The notes under the pieces are model-generated. The model ran no database searches. It was not told the DNA's origin and saw only the letters and a list, made by a program, of their open reading frames with translations. The position numbers were made by a program, and so were the translations under genes. From assembly GCF_036924515.1 (NCBI RefSeq), contig NZ_JAZHRR010000001.1, forward strand, positions 2,575,001-2,639,000: 64,000 bases of DNA, in the 5' to 3' direction. The DNA comes from Bradyrhizobium sp. AZCC 1610 (GTDB lineage: Bacteria > Pseudomonadota > Alphaproteobacteria > Rhizobiales > Xanthobacteraceae). Position 1 is the first letter of the stretch. Every line of letters begins with the position of its first letter. Shown in pieces: positions 41,306-52,668 of this stretch.

Positions 41306-42172
41306 CTAGAGCTTCGGAGCGCTGCCCTTGGGCATCGCGCCTTCGTTCTGCCCCGCGGCGAGAGCGGCACTGTCAATCGTGGTCGCGCTGACGAGTTGCT
41401 TGACGTCCAGCAGGGTGAATTGCGCGATGCCGACACGGTCGGCCGGCGTGCCCGGGACGAGCTGCACGCTCAACACGCCGTCGCAATTTGCGCCCTTGGC
41501 CTCGGCCAGCATGGCGCTTGGTTCCTTGGCCTTGGTCTGAGCGCGCTTGACGACCGCCACGCAGCTACCGCGGACGGTGTCGCCGTTGAGCTTGACGGCG
41601 GCCCGGGGATCGAGCGGCTTGTCGATCGCTTCCAGCGCGGTCGCTTGCTTGTACTTGCTGCCGACGGACATGATCGAGCCCTTGCGGTAGATGTAATACA
41701 GATGCTGATCGCCGACGATGGTGGGCACGCCGTATTTGCCCATGACTTCCTTGACCATGTCCGCCTTCGACGGCTGCTGGTCCTGCGCGAAGGTCAGGTT
41801 GCGCGCCACGAAGTAAGCGCGGTTGGCGCTCGCTGGTGAGGAGAAGCTGGTCGAGAGCATCTCGCCGTTCTGTTTCGAACCGGCGGGGATGCTGAAATTC
41901 AGCGCAGCGACATAGCTGGCGCCGCCGAATTTCTGCTGCTGGATGTCGGTCTTGGTGTCGGTACGGTCCTTGAACAGGGAATCAAAGATGGCGCGCGCGG
42001 ATTCGGCGTTCGATTCGGTCGAGATACCCAAAATGTCGGGGCGCAGTTTGCCCGAGAACGCCGTCTCGGGCGCCTTCGGCTTGATGTCGTCGGCCAGTGA
42101 CGTTGCGGGCAGGTATGCCAGTCCCAATACCAAGCTCATGGCAAGCATCGAAACCAGCGCATGGCGAGGCAT
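41306..42172 (-). CDS. Exported protein of unknown function, about 288 residues
   Basis: The N-terminal signal peptide (ALVSMLAMSLVLGLAYLPA) is followed by a basic/polar region and a mature domain of about 260 residues. It contains GVPTIVGDQHLYYIYRKGSI and the later CAVVKRAQTKAKEP..., with two Cys residues (SCVAV and NCDG) that could pair. I recognise no named family, and the length is not diagnostic. The gene faces the acyl-CoA ligase and has its own promoter region. Confidence 0.7.
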   Translation of the reverse strand: MPRHALVSMLAMSLVLGLAYLPATSLADDIKPKAPETAFSGKLRPDILGISTESNAESARAIFDSLFKDRTDTKTDIQQQKFGGASYVAALNFSIPAGSKQNGEMLSTSFSSPASANRAYFVARNLTFAQDQQPSKADMVKEVMGKYGVPTIVGDQHLYYIYRKGSIMSVGSKYKQATALEAIDKPLDPRAAVKLNGDTVRGSCVAVVKRAQTKAKEPSAMLAEAKGANCDGVLSVQLVPGTPADRVGIAQFTLLDVKQLVSATTIDSAALAAGQNEGAMPKGSAPKL

Positions 42173-42414
42173 GAAACACCCAAGAAATCGGGGTAAGATT
42201 CGAAATGGAAGCGGGCGGGATTACGCCAAACTTTGAACCGCGATGTCAACGCTGTCAGGCGATTTCGCGGGCCGGCCGGGGCCGTTGTTAACGCTTTGAT
42301 CCACCTCGCTTTGCCTTGCCACCGCCATATCGATAGGCTACCTCGGCCATGCGGGGATCGGGCGCACGATGCTGCCGCCCAAGGCGCGGTTCCTCGGGGA
42401 TGGGATACCTTTAA

Positions 42415-43068
42415 GTGTCTGAATTATTTGATGAAGTCGACGAGGAGGTCCGTCGCGATCAGCTCAAAAAGCTGTGGGACCGATACTCGCTTTTTATCAT
42501 TGCCGGCGTGATTTTGATCATCGCCGCCGTGGGCGGCTGGCGTGGCTACCAATATCTGGAGGCCAAGAAGGCGGCCGAGGCTGGGGCTGCGTTCGACAAG
42601 GCCGTCGAGCTTTCGGAAGCCAACAAGCACACTGAGGCCGAAGCGGCCTTCGCCGATCTCGTCGCGAAGGCGCCGTTCGGCTATCGCGTGCTGGCGCGGT
42701 CGCGCATGGCAACCGAAGTTGCCAACCGCGATCCGCAGGCAGCGGCAAAGCTGTTCGATGAGATCGCCGCCGATCGCAGCGTTGGCGTCGCCGAGCAGGA
42801 TCTGGCGCGGATTCGTGCCGCCCAGTTGCTGTTGGAGAGCACCAGCTATCCCAACATGAAAGAGCGCCTCGAAGCCGCTGCCGCGCCGGGCGCCACTTTT
42901 CGCCATACCGCGCGTGAATTGCTGGCGCTGTCGGCCTGGCGTGCCAACGACGCTGCGGCGACGCGGCAATGGCTGGATATGATCGCCAATGACAGCGAAA
43001 CGCCGCCGAGCCTGCGCTCGCGCGCCGAAGCGCTGCAGGCCTTGCTGCCGCCGGTCGCCAAGAGCTGA
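42415..43068 (+). CDS. YfgM-like TPR membrane protein (ancillary SecYEG partner family)
   Basis: A 217-residue protein starting at GTG. An N-terminal cytoplasmic segment SELFDEVDEEVRRDQLKKLW leads into one membrane helix (YSLFIIAGVILIIAAVGGWR, about residues 25-45) and a periplasmic helical TPR-like part (AGAAFDKAVELSEANKHTEA and following). This is the build of YfgM, a membrane-anchored partner of the Sec translocon and periplasmic chaperones. As in E. coli it sits upstream of der, but the gene in the bamB position is a short lipoprotein. Confidence 0.83.
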   Translation: MSELFDEVDEEVRRDQLKKLWDRYSLFIIAGVILIIAAVGGWRGYQYLEAKKAAEAGAAFDKAVELSEANKHTEAEAAFADLVAKAPFGYRVLARSRMATEVANRDPQAAAKLFDEIAADRSVGVAEQDLARIRAAQLLLESTSYPNMKERLEAAAAPGATFRHTARELLALSAWRANDAAATRQWLDMIANDSETPPSLRSRAEALQALLPPVAKS

Positions 43069-43097
43069 CGCAAAACGAGCTGAGTGGAAAACCGACC

Positions 43098-43607
43098 ATG
43101 CGCCGCCCGCAACGTTTGATCGCAGCTACCGTCCTCATCGCGCTTTCAGGCGCGCTGGCGGGCTGTGGCAGCATGGGCAATTTCGATCCCTCCGATCTGC
43201 TCGACTTCCTCGATACCAAGAAAAAGTTGCCCGGTGAGCGCAAGCCGGTGTTCCCCGAAGGCGTGCCGGGCCTTGAACAGGGCGTGCCGAAGGATCTCTA
43301 CAAGGGCGCCCGTCAGCAGGACGACCCGAACGCGCAGGTTGCCGCTCCTCCGCCGGCGGAAGAACCGAAATCGAAGCGTGGCACGAAATCCAAGGGCAAA
43401 CAGGCCGCCGCCCCCGCGGCTGCGGACCCCGACGCCGCGCCCGAGGAGGAAGGCAGCACCGCCGCCGCGCCGCCAGCGCCCAAGCCGGCCAAGATCGTGC
43501 GCAAGCGCACCACCGCGCCGCCGCCCGATCAATCGGCGGCGCCTGCGCAATCCCCGCAACAATCCGCATTCCCGGCGCCGATGCCGAGCGGCACGTTCAC
43601 GCGTTGA
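43098..43607 (+). CDS. Pro/Ala-rich lipoprotein between yfgM-like and der
   Basis: The 169-residue protein has a lipoprotein signal peptide: [13 protein letters not shown] with lipobox LAGC and acylated Cys23. The first part ([20 protein letters not shown] then [20 protein letters not shown]) is conserved-looking, while residues 75-160 are a low-complexity Pro/Ala/Lys linker (for example [20 protein letters not shown]). I recognise no enzymatic domain. In E. coli this position is occupied by BamB, a beta-propeller lipoprotein of outer-membrane assembly; this protein is far too small for that fold. Confidence 0.82.
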   Translation: MRRPQRLIAATVLIALSGALAGCGSMGNFDPSDLLDFLDTKKKLPGERKPVFPEGVPGLEQGVPKDLYKGARQQDDPNAQVAAPPPAEEPKSKRGTKSKGKQAAAPAAADPDAAPEEEGSTAAAPPAPKPAKIVRKRTTAPPPDQSAAPAQSPQQSAFPAPMPSGTFTR

Positions 43608-43632
43608 TTTTCTTCTTTTCGTTCGATTGACA

Positions 43633-43650
43633 CGCCCTTCGAAAAGGGCG
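43633..43650 (+). promoter_or_regulatory. Hairpin before der
   Basis: CGCCCTTCGAAAAGGGCG folds as a 7-bp stem with a CGAA loop, 13 bp before the der start codon. It lacks a T tract and could be a weak terminator or a translation-affecting leader element. Confidence 0.4.
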
Positions 43651-43662
43651 TTTGGAATCATT

Positions 43663-45048
43663 ATGCCCTTTACGATCGCCATCATCGGCCGGCCCAATGT
43701 CGGCAAGTCGACGCTGTTCAACCGGCTGGTCGGGCAGAAGCTCGCGCTGGTGGATGACGAGCCCGGCGTCACCCGCGACCGCCGCGAGGGCAATGCGCGG
43801 CTCGGCGATCTCGAATTCACGGTGATCGACACCGCCGGCCTCGACGAGGGCGCCAAGGGCTCGCTCACCGCGCGGATGCAGGAACAGACCGAAGCCGCGA
43901 TCGGCCTTGCCGACGCGCTGATGTTCGTGATCGATGCGCGCGCAGGGCTGACGCCGAACGATCGCGCCTTTGCCGATTTCGCGCGCCGCGCCAACAAGCC
44001 GGTGGTGCTGGTCGCCAACAAGAGCGAGGGCAAGCACGGCGAAGTCGGCGCGATGGAATCCTACGCGCTGGGACTCGGCGACCCCATCCAGATTTCAGCC
44101 GAGCACGGCGAAGGCCTGAGCGACCTCTACGATGCGCTACGCGTGCTGATGCCGGAGCCGGTTGAGGAGGGTGAAGAGTTCGACGATGACGACATCATCG
44201 TATCGGATGAGGAACTCGCGCAGCGTCCCATCCGCGTCGCCATCGTCGGCCGCCCCAATGCCGGAAAATCCACGCTGATCAATCATCTGCTTGGCGAGGA
44301 GCGGCTGTTGACCAGCGCCGAGGCCGGCACCACGCGCGATTCCATTTCGGTGGAGATCACCTGGCAGGGACGCGAGTTCCGCGTGTTCGATACCGCAGGC
44401 CTGCGACGGCGCTCGCGGATCGAAGAGAAGCTGGAAAAGCTGTCGGTGGCGGACGCGCTGCGCGCGGTGCGCTTTGCCGAAGTCGTCGTGATGATGATGG
44501 ACGCGCAGAACCGGTTCGAGGAACAGGACCTGCGGATTGCCGATTTGATCGAGCGCGAGGGGCGGGCGATCGTGCTCGCGGTCAACAAATGGGACTTGAT
44601 GGAGCGGAAGGGAAATCTGATTTCCGCGCTGCGCACCGATGTCGATCATTGGCTGCCGCAGGTCAAGGGCGCGCCTGTTGTCGCGGTGTCGGGGCTGATG
44701 GGCGAGGGCATCGACCGGCTGATGACGGCGATTGAGGAAGCCTATGCGGTGTGGAACAAGCGTGTGCCGACGGCCACGCTCAATCGCTGGTTCGAGCAGG
44801 CGGTCGATGCCAACCCGCCGCCCGCGGTCTCGGGCCGCCGGCTGAAGCTGAACTACATTACGCAGGCCAAGGCGCGGCCGCCGAGTTTTATCTTGTTCTG
44901 CTCGCGCGCCGACGCCGTTCCACAATCCTATCTGCGCTATCTCATCAACTCGATGCGCGAGGCCTTCGACCTGCCGGGTACGCCGATACGTATCACGCTG
45001 CGCGAAAAGGCCAATCCATTCGCACACAAGCGCAAGCGGCCGTCATGA
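43663..45048 (+). CDS. der: Ribosome biogenesis GTPase Der
   Basis: ATG at 43663 gives 461 residues. Two complete GTPase domains are visible: first [20 protein letters not shown] with [11 protein letters not shown] and NKSEG; second [20 protein letters not shown] with [20 protein letters not shown] and VNKWDLM. A KH-like C-terminal domain ([20 protein letters not shown]) follows. Der acts in 50S subunit assembly and is essential in most bacteria. The MFS gene overlaps the stop by 4 bp (ATGA), so it is translated from the same mRNA. Confidence 0.95.
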   Translation: MPFTIAIIGRPNVGKSTLFNRLVGQKLALVDDEPGVTRDRREGNARLGDLEFTVIDTAGLDEGAKGSLTARMQEQTEAAIGLADALMFVIDARAGLTPNDRAFADFARRANKPVVLVANKSEGKHGEVGAMESYALGLGDPIQISAEHGEGLSDLYDALRVLMPEPVEEGEEFDDDDIIVSDEELAQRPIRVAIVGRPNAGKSTLINHLLGEERLLTSAEAGTTRDSISVEITWQGREFRVFDTAGLRRRSRIEEKLEKLSVADALRAVRFAEVVVMMMDAQNRFEEQDLRIADLIEREGRAIVLAVNKWDLMERKGNLISALRTDVDHWLPQVKGAPVVAVSGLMGEGIDRLMTAIEEAYAVWNKRVPTATLNRWFEQAVDANPPPAVSGRRLKLNYITQAKARPPSFILFCSRADAVPQSYLRYLINSMREAFDLPGTPIRITLREKANPFAHKRKRPS

Positions 45049-46295
45049 GCGAAGCGGCGTCCGCGCAAGCTGCCGACACGCCGCCGGTACGCAGCGGCGC
45101 GGCGGCCTTCATATTCGTTACCATCCTGCTCGACATGCTTGCGCTCGGCCTGATCCTGCCGATCCTGCCCAAGCTTGTGGAAAGCTTCGTCGACAACGAT
45201 ACCGCAACCGCTGCGCGGATCTTCGGACTGTTCGGCACCGCCTGGGCGCTGATGCAGTTCCTGTTCTCGCCAATTCTCGGCGCGCTCTCGGATCGGTTCG
45301 GCCGGCGGCCGGTGGTGCTGTTGTCGAATTTCGGATTGGCGCTGGATTACGTGCTGATGGCACTGGCGCCGTCGCTTATCTGGCTGTTCATCGGGCGGGT
45401 GATTTCTGGAATCACGTCGGCGAGCATTTCGACTGCCTTTGCCTATATCGCCGACGTGACGCCGCCGGAACGGCGTGCCGCGGTGTTCGGCAAGATCGGC
45501 GCAGCCTTCGGCGCCGGGTTCATTCTCGGTCCCGCCATTGGCGGCCTGCTCGGCGGCATGGATCCGCGCCTGCCGTTCTGGGTTGCGGCAGGCTTGAGCT
45601 TTGCGAATACGCTCTACGGCTGGCTGATCCTCCCCGAGTCGCTGCCGCTGGAACGCCGCGCGCCGTTCCGCTGGAAAAGCGCCAGCCCGCTCGGCGCGCT
45701 GCATCTGCTGCGTTCCAACCGGATTCTGGCCGGGCTGTCGCTGGCGAATTTCTTCGGGCAAGTCGCGCATGTGGTGCTGCCCTCCACCTTCGTGCTCTAT
45801 GCGACCTACCGATATGGCTGGGATACGACGACCGTCGGCCTGACGCTGGCCTTGGTGGGCGTCTGCGCCATGGTGGTGCAGGGCGCAGGCGTCGGCCCGA
45901 TCGTCAACCGTCTCGGCGAACGCCGGGCGCTGCTGCTCGGGCTTGCCTGCGGCGCGCTTGGCTTTTTCATTTACGGCGCCGCTCCGACCGGACTGCTGTT
46001 CTGGATCGGCATTCCCGTGATGGCGCTGTGGGGCGTGGCGGGGGCCGCGATCCAGGCGCTGACGACGCAACTCGTTGCGCCGGATCAGCAGGGCCAATTG
46101 CAGGGGGCGACCAACAGCGTCAACAGCATCGCCCAGATGGTGGGACCGTTCCTGTTCACGCTGACCTTTGCCCATTTCATCAGTGACCAGGCGCCAGTGA
46201 AAATGCCGGGTGCACCGTTTTTGCTGGCGGCGGCGTTATTGGGGCTGGGGCTTGTGATCGCGTGGCGCACGCTGGCGGCGACGCCCAAGCGTTGA
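45045..46295 (+). CDS. MFS exporter, TCR/Tet-like
   Basis: ATG at 45045 overlaps the der stop. The 416-residue protein has 12 membrane helices and clear MFS motif A ([20 protein letters not shown]) plus the drug/proton antiporter C motif region [20 protein letters not shown]. The overall pattern ([20 protein letters not shown] at the start) resembles the tetracycline-resistance/MFS exporter family; the real substrate is unknown. The overlap with der is likely coincidental coupling but secures co-expression. Confidence 0.87.
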   Translation: MSEAASAQAADTPPVRSGAAAFIFVTILLDMLALGLILPILPKLVESFVDNDTATAARIFGLFGTAWALMQFLFSPILGALSDRFGRRPVVLLSNFGLALDYVLMALAPSLIWLFIGRVISGITSASISTAFAYIADVTPPERRAAVFGKIGAAFGAGFILGPAIGGLLGGMDPRLPFWVAAGLSFANTLYGWLILPESLPLERRAPFRWKSASPLGALHLLRSNRILAGLSLANFFGQVAHVVLPSTFVLYATYRYGWDTTTVGLTLALVGVCAMVVQGAGVGPIVNRLGERRALLLGLACGALGFFIYGAAPTGLLFWIGIPVMALWGVAGAAIQALTTQLVAPDQQGQLQGATNSVNSIAQMVGPFLFTLTFAHFISDQAPVKMPGAPFLLAAALLGLGLVIAWRTLAATPKR

Positions 46296-46320
46296 ATAGT
46301 AGGGTGGCCAAAAGCGAAGT

Positions 46321-46377
46321 GTGCCCACCATTCACGATGAAAATCCGTAGAGACGGTGGGCACGGCGCGAAAGCGCC
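46321..46377. repeat. Interspersed palindromic element between convergent genes
   Basis: GTGCCCACC (46321-46329) pairs with GGTGGGCAC (46355-46363), and GGCGCGAAAGCGCC (46364-46377) forms a second hairpin, followed by GCCCACCTTACGC. This composite is of a type widespread in Bradyrhizobium. Here it separates convergent genes and can act as a two-way terminator. Confidence 0.6.
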
Positions 46378-46407
46378 TTTGCCCACCTTACGCTCCCTAG
46401 TACGCCG

Positions 46408-47634
46408 TTACTTCTTCACCAGCGGACACTCGCTAGCTTCGAGCGGCTTGGCGGCGTCTTCCGCCGAGATCGTGGCGATCTGCTTGTAGTAGTCCCACGG
46501 TCCCTTCGACTCTTCCGGCTTCTTCACCTCGAACAGATAGGCCGGGATGAGACGGCGGCCGTCGGCACGCAGCGGCCCGTTGCCGAACAGCGGATCGTCG
46601 GTCGGCAATTCCTTCATCTTGGCGACGACTTTGGCGCCGTCATGCGGATTGCCGCCCATCGTGTCGAGCGTCTTGAGATAGTGCAGCACGACTGCATAAA
46701 CCCCGGCTACCGTCATCGAGGGCATCGTGCCTTTCGGTGACACTTTCTGGAAGCGCTTGGACCATTCGCGCGTCTTGTCGTTCAGGTCCCAGTAAAACGA
46801 TTCCGTGAACGTCAGACCTTGCGCGGTCTTCAAGCCCAACGAGTGAACGTCGTTAATAAAGAGCAGGAGCGCCGCAAGCTTCTGACCGCCCGCAACGATG
46901 CCGAATTCGGACGCCTGCTTGATCGCATTGGTGGTGTCGCCACCAGCGTTGGCAAGGCCAACTACCTTTGCCTTCGAGGACTGCGCCTGCAACAGGAACG
47001 ACGAGAAGTCCGACGTATTCAGCGGATGCCTGACTCCGCCCAGCACCTTGCCGCCGCTGGCGGTGACAACCGCCGAGGTATCGCGTTCCAGCGCGTGTCC
47101 GAATGCGTAGTCTGCGGTCAGGAAGAACCAGGAGTCGCCACCGGCCTTGGTCAGCGCCTTGCCGGTTCCGTTGGCTAGCATGTAGGTGTCGTAGGTGAAG
47201 GAAATCGTGTTCGGCGTGCAGGCCTTGCCGGTGAGATCGGCTGTGGCAGCGCCCGAATTGAGCAGGACAACGTTCTTGTCCTTGACGAGGTTGCTCACCG
47301 CGAGCGCGACGCCGGAGTTTGGTGTGTCGGCGATGACGTCGACCTTGTCGTTGTCGATCCACTGCCTGGCGATGTTGACGCCAACGTCGGGCTTGTTCTG
47401 GTGATCGCCACTGACCAGATCGATCTTCCAACCCTTGGCGGCGAGGCCGGAATCTTCAATCGCCATCTTCGCTGCAGCCACCGAATTGGGTCCGCCGATG
47501 TCGGCATAGAGGCTCGACATGTCGTTCAGCACGCCGATCTTGACGGTTTTGTCCTGGGCCAGTGCTGGCGTCGCGAGGGCGAGTGCGGCAAGCGCGACGG
47601 AAGCGGCGAAGCGCCGCGCAATTCTAGTCGTCAT
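46408..47634 (-). CDS. Orphan Liv-type substrate-binding protein
   Basis: ATG at 47634 follows GGAGGAAC on its strand and gives 408 residues. Signal peptide FAASVALAALALATPALA, cleavage before QDKTVKIGVL. The whole sequence follows the binding protein at 27128-28345, sharing PNTISFTYDTYMLAN-type blocks, DYAFGHALERDTSAV and the end CPLVKK. There is no ATPase or permease next to it, so it either uses the liv operon transporter as an alternative receptor or has an unlinked one. Ligand unknown. Confidence 0.9.
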   Translation of the reverse strand: MTTRIARRFAASVALAALALATPALAQDKTVKIGVLNDMSSLYADIGGPNSVAAAKMAIEDSGLAAKGWKIDLVSGDHQNKPDVGVNIARQWIDNDKVDVIADTPNSGVALAVSNLVKDKNVVLLNSGAATADLTGKACTPNTISFTYDTYMLANGTGKALTKAGGDSWFFLTADYAFGHALERDTSAVVTASGGKVLGGVRHPLNTSDFSSFLLQAQSSKAKVVGLANAGGDTTNAIKQASEFGIVAGGQKLAALLLFINDVHSLGLKTAQGLTFTESFYWDLNDKTREWSKRFQKVSPKGTMPSMTVAGVYAVVLHYLKTLDTMGGNPHDGAKVVAKMKELPTDDPLFGNGPLRADGRRLIPAYLFEVKKPEESKGPWDYYKQIATISAEDAAKPLEASECPLVKK

Positions 47635-47849
47635 GGTGTTCCTCCAGAAATGGTTGTTCGCCGGCTCTCTTTTCGGAACCTGCCAGCGGTCCTGCGATAG
47701 TCCTTCTCGCTGGGACGGGCAATCCACCTATCGTAGCGCGCCCGAGGTCAACTTGAACTTCTGGATCCGCTTACCGGTATCGACCTCGGCGGTATGATCA
47801 TCGCCGCTCGCAGCCACAGCGGGAATCAAATGGAACCGTCCGGCGCTGG

Positions 47850-48590
47850 TTACGCCGGGCTTCGAAAACTCATCAGCGTGCGCGTCTTGTAATCGTAAAA
47901 CTTGCCGGTCTCGTTCCAGTCGGGCGCGCACATCGGCACGATGGATTCGGCGACTTGCTCGGGCGTGTCAAGCGTCATCGGATCCTCACCGGGAAACACC
48001 GTGGCGCGCATGCGGGTGCGGATCGGGCCAGGGTTGAAGAGGTTGACGCGCATCTTCGTGCTCGCGGTCTCCTGTGCCCAGACCCGCACCAGGGTTTCGA
48101 GTGCGGCCTTCGAGGCGGCATAGGGACCGAGATAGGCGGTCGCCTTGTTGGCGGCGCCCGAGGTGACGAACACCGCACGTCCCGCATCGGATTGCTTCAG
48201 CAGCGGCTCCATGCAGCGGATCAGTTGAAAATTTGCGGTGACGTTCACCGCCATTACATCGTTCCAGGGCTTCAGTTCGATATGCCCGAGCGGCGAGGAG
48301 GGGCCGGCGACTCCGGCATTGCCGACGAGAATATCGATCTTGCCGTGGCGCTCATGCAGCGCCGCGCCGAGTCGCGCGATGCCGTCGAAATCGGTGAGGT
48401 TGAGCGGCACCAGCGTGGCGCTGCCGCCGTCTTTCCGGATCTCGTCGTCGAGCTCTTCGAGTCCGCCTTGCGTGCGCGCGACGGCCACGACATGCGCGCC
48501 GGCGCGAGCGAGCGCACGCGCCGTGGCGTAGCCGATGCCGCGTGAGGCGCCGGTGACGAGGGCGATGCGGGAGGCGAGGGGTTTGGTCAT
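47850..48590 (-). CDS. SDR family oxidoreductase downstream of purF
   Basis: A 246-residue classical SDR with TGASRGIGYATARALARAG, the NAG motif in VGNAGVAGPSSP, the active-site VTSGAANKATAYLGPYAASK (Ser, Tyr and Lys) and the PGPIRTRMRA stretch. The cofactor arginine in VARTQGG suggests NADPH. The position after purF is conserved in rhizobia. The substrate is unknown. A REP-like element separates it from purF, so it may have its own promoter. Confidence 0.92.
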   Translation of the reverse strand: MTKPLASRIALVTGASRGIGYATARALARAGAHVVAVARTQGGLEELDDEIRKDGGSATLVPLNLTDFDGIARLGAALHERHGKIDILVGNAGVAGPSSPLGHIELKPWNDVMAVNVTANFQLIRCMEPLLKQSDAGRAVFVTSGAANKATAYLGPYAASKAALETLVRVWAQETASTKMRVNLFNPGPIRTRMRATVFPGEDPMTLDTPEQVAESIVPMCAPDWNETGKFYDYKTRTLMSFRSPA

Positions 48591-48604
48591 GTCGTGCCAC
48601 TTTC

Positions 48605-48690
48605 GTCATGCCCGGACTTGTTCCGGGCATCCACGTCTTTGCGGCGGGTATTACAGACGTGGATGGCCGGGACAAGCCCGGCCATGACGG
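48605..48690. repeat. Composite REP/BIME-like element
   Basis: Two perfect hairpins are present: ATGCCCGGA-CTTGT-TCCGGGCAT (48608-48630) and ATGGCCGGG-ACAAG-CCCGGCCAT (48663-48685). An outer pair CCACGTCT (48631-48638) and AGACGTGG (48655-48662) joins them, so the whole folds as a cruciform-like unit. It lies between SDR and purF and is typical of Bradyrhizobium extragenic repeats. Confidence 0.7.
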
Positions 48691-48723
48691 AAAATTACTG
48701 GATTATTCGCTGTATGCGCGCTC

Positions 48724-50250
48724 TCAGCTCGCCTCCGCCAGCAGCGACAATTGCCGGGGCTGCGGCTCGACCTGGGTCTGGTCGGTGAGGTGGGTCGGAT
48801 AGGCGCCGGTGAAGCAGTGGTCGGAGAATTTCGGATTGGCGGGATCGCGGCCCGGTTCGCCCATGGCGCGGTACATGCCGTCGATCGACAGGAACGCCAG
48901 CGAATCCGCGCCGATGATGTCCTTCATCTCCTCGAGCGAGTGGGTCGCGGCGAGAAGGCCGCCACGGTCCGGCAGGTCGATGCCGTAATAGTCGGGATAC
49001 AGGATCGGCGGCGAGGCGAGGCGGAAATGCACCTCGCGGGCACCGGCATCGCGCATCATGCGGACGATCTTCTTCGACGTGGTGCCGCGCACCAGCGAGT
49101 CGTCTATCAGGATGATCCGCTTGCCTTCGATCGCGGCGCGGTTGGCCGAATGCTTCATGCGCACGCCGAGTTCGCGCACGCTCTGGGTCGGCTGGATGAA
49201 GGTGCGGCCGACGTAATGGTTTCGGATGATGCCGAGTTCGAACGGCACGCCGGAATGCTGGCTGTAACCGAGGGCGGCAGGCACGCCGGAATCCGGCACG
49301 GGCACCACGACGTCGACGTCGACGTGGCTCTCGCGGGCGAGCTGCGCGCCGAAGGCCTTGCGGACCTCGTACACCGAGCGGCCGCCGACGATCGAATCCG
49401 GCCGCGAGAAGTAGATATATTCGAAGATGCAGGGCCGCGGCGGTTTCGGCGGGAACGGCTTGTGGCTGTGGGCGCCTTCCTCGTCGAACACGACGATCTC
49501 GCCGGGCTCGACATCGCGCACATATTTCGCGCCGATCATGTCGAGCGCGCAGGTTTCCGAGGTCAGGATCGGACAGCCATCGAGATCGCCGAGCACCAGC
49601 GGACGGATGCCGAGCGGATCGCGGGCGCCAACCAGCTTCTTGTTGGTCAGCGACACCAGCGAATAGGCGCCCTCGATCGCGCGCAGCGCTTCGATGAAAC
49701 GGTCGATGAAGCGGCCGCGCTTGGACTGCGCTACCAGATGCAGGATCACTTCGGTGTCAGTGGTCGACTGCATCATGGCGCCGTTCTTCACCAACTCGCG
49801 GCGGAGCGACAGCCCGTTGGTGAGATTGCCGTTGTGGCCGACCGCGAAACCACCGGCATTGAGCTCGGCGAACAATGGCTGCACGTTGCGCAGGATGGTC
49901 GCGCCGGTCGTGGAATAGCGGACATGGCCGACCGCCACGATGCCGGGCAGGCGTTCGATCACTTCGCGGCGGGAGAAGGTATCGCCGACGAGACCGAGGC
50001 GGCGCTCGGAGTGGAAGCGGCTGCCGTCGAAGGAGACAATGCCGGCGGCTTCCTGGCCGCGATGCTGGAGGGCGTGTAGTCCGAGGGCGGTAATCGCGGC
50101 GGCCTCGGGGTGGCCGAAGATGCCGAACACGCCGCATTCCTCGCGTAGCGTGTCGCCTTCGAGATCGTCCTGCAACTCGATGCCAAGATTTAAATCAGGA
50201 TTCAGATCGAGTTGGCCGGCGGGATCGGAAGGTTTTTGCATCGCGTCCAT
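48724..50250 (-). CDS. purF: Amidophosphoribosyltransferase
   Basis: The 508-residue protein is PurF, first step of purine synthesis (PRPP plus glutamine to phosphoribosylamine). The N-terminal propeptide of 38 residues is followed by the nucleophile Cys in EECGVFGIFG, the glutamine-amide-transfer domain (HGNLTNGLSLRREL), and the PRPP-binding loop RIILIDDSLVRGTTS in the phosphoribosyltransferase domain. The propeptide suggests an iron-sulfur type enzyme; four Cys ligands could exist but were not checked. It lies 24 bp downstream of cvpA in an operon-like pair conserved with E. coli cvpA-purF. Confidence 0.94.
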   Translation of the reverse strand: MDAMQKPSDPAGQLDLNPDLNLGIELQDDLEGDTLREECGVFGIFGHPEAAAITALGLHALQHRGQEAAGIVSFDGSRFHSERRLGLVGDTFSRREVIERLPGIVAVGHVRYSTTGATILRNVQPLFAELNAGGFAVGHNGNLTNGLSLRRELVKNGAMMQSTTDTEVILHLVAQSKRGRFIDRFIEALRAIEGAYSLVSLTNKKLVGARDPLGIRPLVLGDLDGCPILTSETCALDMIGAKYVRDVEPGEIVVFDEEGAHSHKPFPPKPPRPCIFEYIYFSRPDSIVGGRSVYEVRKAFGAQLARESHVDVDVVVPVPDSGVPAALGYSQHSGVPFELGIIRNHYVGRTFIQPTQSVRELGVRMKHSANRAAIEGKRIILIDDSLVRGTTSKKIVRMMRDAGAREVHFRLASPPILYPDYYGIDLPDRGGLLAATHSLEEMKDIIGADSLAFLSIDGMYRAMGEPGRDPANPKFSDHCFTGAYPTHLTDQTQVEPQPRQLSLLAEAS

Positions 50251-50274
50251 CGCCTCTCTCTATTTTGGCCAGAA

Positions 50275-50904
50275 TTACCGGTCCGCGGGTTTCTCGATCA
50301 GCTTTTTAAGGCTGTCGCGGGCAGGTTTGCTGTAGCCATCGCCGGACGCAGGGGCTACCTGGCCGGCGTCAGTTTGATCGTCTTCCGGTTTATTCTTCTT
50401 GAATCTCTTTAAGATGGTGTTCTCGGGGTCGTCAGGCAAGAGCGACATTAACCAATCCCCGGTTCCCTGCAGGACCACCCGGGACTTCGCACCGGTGATC
50501 CAGTCCGGCCGCTGCTTGTCCGGGACCAGCCAGCTGAAGAACAGGAAGGCGACCACCACGATCAGGAGGCCGCGGCCGAGCCCGAACAGGAATCCGAGGG
50601 TGCGATCAAGCGCGCCGATCCGCGAATCGAGGATCATGTCGGATATCCGCACCGTGACGATGGACACCACGATCAGGGTACCGATGAAGGTGCCCGCTAC
50701 CACCACCACGGCCGCGACTGTGTCGTTATTGAAATAAGTCTTTGCTGTCGGCAGCAGCTTCGAGAAGGCATACAGCGTCACCAGCGCCGCCGCGCCCCAT
50801 GCTGCGATCGACAGGATTTCGCGCATGAAGCCGCGCACCATGGCGAGCAGCCCCGAAATCAGCATTACTCCGAGCAGGACGAGATCGAGTATCGTTATCG
50901 GCAT
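50275..50904 (-). CDS. cvpA: CvpA family membrane protein
   Basis: A 209-residue protein with about four membrane helices: ITILDLVLLGVMLISGLLAM, then AAWGAAALVTLYAF, AVVVVAGTFIGTLIVVSIVT and GRGLLIVVVAFLFFSWLVPD. Region DRTLGFLFGLGRG is the CvpA signature. The C-terminal 70 residues are polar and repeat-like. CvpA is required for colicin V production in E. coli and more widely for envelope stability; it is often paired with purF. Confidence 0.9.
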   Translation of the reverse strand: MPITILDLVLLGVMLISGLLAMVRGFMREILSIAAWGAAALVTLYAFSKLLPTAKTYFNNDTVAAVVVVAGTFIGTLIVVSIVTVRISDMILDSRIGALDRTLGFLFGLGRGLLIVVVAFLFFSWLVPDKQRPDWITGAKSRVVLQGTGDWLMSLLPDDPENTILKRFKKNKPEDDQTDAGQVAPASGDGYSKPARDSLKKLIEKPADR

Positions 50905-51068
50905 CGGCTGGTCAGGTCCGCTCGTAAGTTCTCAAGCAGCGAATCGGCGGGTCAGGATCACCCCAAGTGAGGGGCAGACGGCGCATCCCGCAAGGCCGGA
51001 TATCGCACCATCCCGCCCGCCTTTCGCGCGCGTTGTATAGCGGCGAGGGCGGTGCGCGTCACGCCGCT

Positions 51069-52544
<1,476 letters not shown>

Positions 52545-52668
52545 CAAATGTGAGTCGCTGCTTCCTGTCGAACACCGTGCATAACACGGTTAGGCCCGGA
52601 AGCACGAACGCGCAGCATCGAACGCGGTGACGCCGACCCTAAAGCGCGCTTCGGTGGGACTGCCTTTG

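Noticed and set aside
39649..41436. A 595-codon open frame on the minus strand over the acyl-CoA ligase
   Set aside because: It is antisense to a ligase with complete motifs and has the composition of a shadow frame.
48751..50079. A 442-codon open frame on the plus strand over purF
   Set aside because: It is antisense to a clear purF gene, rich in His/Asp/Gln/Arg/Ala and without family features; a shadow of GC-rich codon use.
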